Source: Acanthaster planci (taxonomy: Eukaryota; Echinodermata; Asteroidea; Valvatida; Acanthasteridae). From it: a stretch of 20,374 nucleotides of DNA. The notes beneath the pieces were generated by a model that was not told where the DNA came from, made no database searches, and saw only the letters and a list, made by a program, of their open reading frames with translations. Location: NCBI RefSeq assembly GCF_001949145.1, contig NW_019091635.1, positions 1-20,374 of the forward strand, written 5' to 3'. The translations under genes and the position numbers were made by a program. Shown piece by piece: positions 18,940-20,374 of this stretch. Position 1 is the first letter of the stretch; every line of letters begins with the position of its first letter.

Positions 18940-19006
18940 AGGACTTGCGCGCGATTGCACGCACGCCATATGCCCGCGTGCTAATTGCATGCCCGCGTGA
19001 TGCGAA
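18940..19006. promoter_or_regulatory. CpG-rich patch, possible promoter
   Basis: CpG and GC content rise sharply here (GCGCGCGATTGCACGCACGCC), and ATGCCCGCGTG occurs twice 19 bp apart. It lies about 400 bp upstream of the possible first coding exon at 19406. A promoter role is inference. Confidence 0.35.
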
Positions 19007-19405
19007 TGAAGAAAAAATAGTCGGGTTCCAAACATACCAGCTGTACTTATCCCACATATTGAGTAATGCAAACGCATTTTAACGTCTGGGAATAGTACTT
19101 GGAAAGCGGGGTTTCAACCTCGTGTCGACCTGTGAATTACCCTTTCTTATCATGCTGACTGAGTATCTTGTGTCACATACTCTGTAACGAGGTTAAAGGT
19201 AGGTTTCGTCATGCATCGTATCATGTACACTTCAGACGTTTTGCATGTCTGGGAAGCAGTAGGCCTACAATGTGAAGCTTCGCTCTTCAGTGAAACGGCG
19301 TTTTCTTCCTATATCAGGCGACTTTCTAAAAACTTGATTCAAAGAAGGCAACTTTTATTTCAACTGTCAGTATTTCTGACGCCTGGTTACTGTTAGCAAA
19401 GGAAG

Positions 19406-19432
19406 ATGAGTGACAAAGAGGAAAGAAAGCGG
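19406..19432 (+). CDS. Possible first coding exon of a gene leaving the window
   Basis: ATG in a fair context (GGAAGATGAG) opens MSDKEERKR and is followed by a donor-like CGG|GTAGGT at 19433. A charged short N-terminal exon behind a CpG-rich patch is plausible for a plus-strand gene continuing to the right. No second exon was found before 20374. Nine codons are too few to identify anything. Confidence 0.25.
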
Positions 19433-19507
19433 GTAGGTCTTTCTTTAACATGCATGCACACCCGGTTTCACTACCCCGGACATGCCAGAACTGTGGGGTC
19501 CGATCCG

Positions 19508-19710
19508 ACCTAGCCCCACAAGTGTGGCACGGAGTCTCACTCCCGCTTCATCCTTAGCCACACAATCCTTATGTACACGCAATTTCGTGTCGGCATACTG
19601 AAAATTTTCGGCGCACCTACTTATCGTGGGCGCAATTTCTTTTGCACACAGAGATGATCCTTAGCCTCTCTGCTTTCTGAGCGCCATTTTATTGAATGAT
19701 TTCACTCACG
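19508..19710. repeat. About 200-bp direct repeat, copy 1
   Basis: Starts ACCTAGCCCCACAAGTGTGG and ends TTATTGAATGATTTCACTCACG. It is colinear with 20174-20372 with small indels, at an estimated 80-90% identity by eye. It contains GCGCACC...GGTGGGCGC-like pairing around TTATC. Confidence 0.9.
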
Positions 19711-20173
19711 TTGTTTTGGTATTTTCCAGTCTTTTTGCTTTCACCCATTCAATCTCACGGGCTCGCTCTCACAGTCGCCATCTTTAAAATAAGGTCGTTG
19801 AACATTGCATCACTTGACCCCTCTTCGTCTCTACAGCTGTTCCATGTCAAGACATCTAAACTCCTGCCAAAGATTTGGAAGAGCCATTGCATTGGTACAT
19901 GACTACATGTAGTATCTTACCGCTTAGTCCGTGTATTAGATATGTTTCAAACTATTCACTTTCCCCAGTGAAAAAGATTAACATAAATTTACATTCCACT
20001 AAAATATGTTCAACTACGTCCTTTACAACTGAACTAGATTGTAAACCAGATATCGCTTGTAATTAGAACTAGAAATAGTGGGCCAGTCATGAATAAAACA
20101 AAAAGAAGGCAAAATCAAGCCATTGACATGTGAGAAAATTGAGTCTAATTCGTCTAATGTATCGTATATACAA
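19711..20173. other. Spacer between the 200-bp repeats, no gene seen
   Basis: AT-rich, with short frames only. If the repeats were LTRs this would be the interior, but no retroelement motif, primer-binding site or polypurine tract stands out. Confidence 0.5.
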
Positions 20174-20372
20174 ACCTAGCCCCACTAGTGTGGCACGGAC
20201 TCTCACTCCCGATCCATCCTTAGCCACACATCCATATACGCAATTTCGTGTCGACGTATTGAACATTCCGGCACACCCACTTATCATCGTGGGCGCAATT
20301 TCTTTTGCACACGAACATGATCCTTGACCTTTCCGCTTTCTAAAAACCATTTATTGAATGATTTCACTCACG
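20174..20372. repeat. About 200-bp direct repeat, copy 2
   Basis: Starts ACCTAGCCCCACTAGTGTGG and ends TTATTGAATGATTTCACTCACG, two bases before the window end. It carries a hairpin CCCAC-TTATCATC-GTGGG before GCGCAATTTCTTTTGCACAC. Confidence 0.9.
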
Positions 20373-20374
20373 GA

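Overview
The window reads as nuclear DNA of a marine invertebrate animal. The reasons are short exons with GT/AG introns, many diverged transposon remnants, low-complexity arrays, and dense TACATGTA/TACATGTACA palindromes. I recall the palindromes as common in echinoderm, cephalochordate and mollusc genomes, but the clade cannot be fixed from sequence alone. There is no sign of prokaryotic operons, rRNA, tRNA or CRISPR. One ambiguous base (n) lies at 4863.

Layout. 1-250 is a minisatellite, with reverse-complement echoes at 330-380. Three possible minus-strand exons (1926-1789, 944-885, 519-439) may be the 3' part of an unidentified gene; only the first is well supported. A TATA/initiator/AATAAA arrangement at 1190-1467 may be an LTR. 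The clearest gene on the plus strand is 3503-4228, an intronless secreted protein with a C-type lectin-like domain followed by a PAN/Apple-like domain. Most of 4229-10870 is non-coding and repeat rich. It holds a piggyBac-like MITE (5113-5563), a diverged tandem array (7310-9115), and a 1.1-kb inverted-repeat element (7822-8940) inserted into that array.

The most informative gene is on the minus strand from 15830 down to at least 13372. Four phase-compatible exons encode 186 residues that resemble the N terminus of ICE2/NARG2, a subunit of the little elongation complex that supports snRNA gene transcription. Its introns hold a perfect 30-bp palindrome, an 11-bp-stem hairpin, and a read-through frame that may be an alternative end or a second ICE2-like segment. 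The 3' part of the gene was not found with confidence.

Right of that gene the sequence is repeat rich: a possible hAT-type MITE (16305-16524), three short tandem arrays, an inverted repeat running into a 21-bp array (16937-17301), and a decayed non-LTR reverse transcriptase tail (17994-18680) bracketed by 31-bp direct repeats. A CpG-rich patch (18940-19006) precedes a possible first coding exon (19406-19432, plus). Two ~200-bp direct repeats (19508-19710 and 20174-20372) close the window. The genes do not form a pathway; they are unrelated neighbours.
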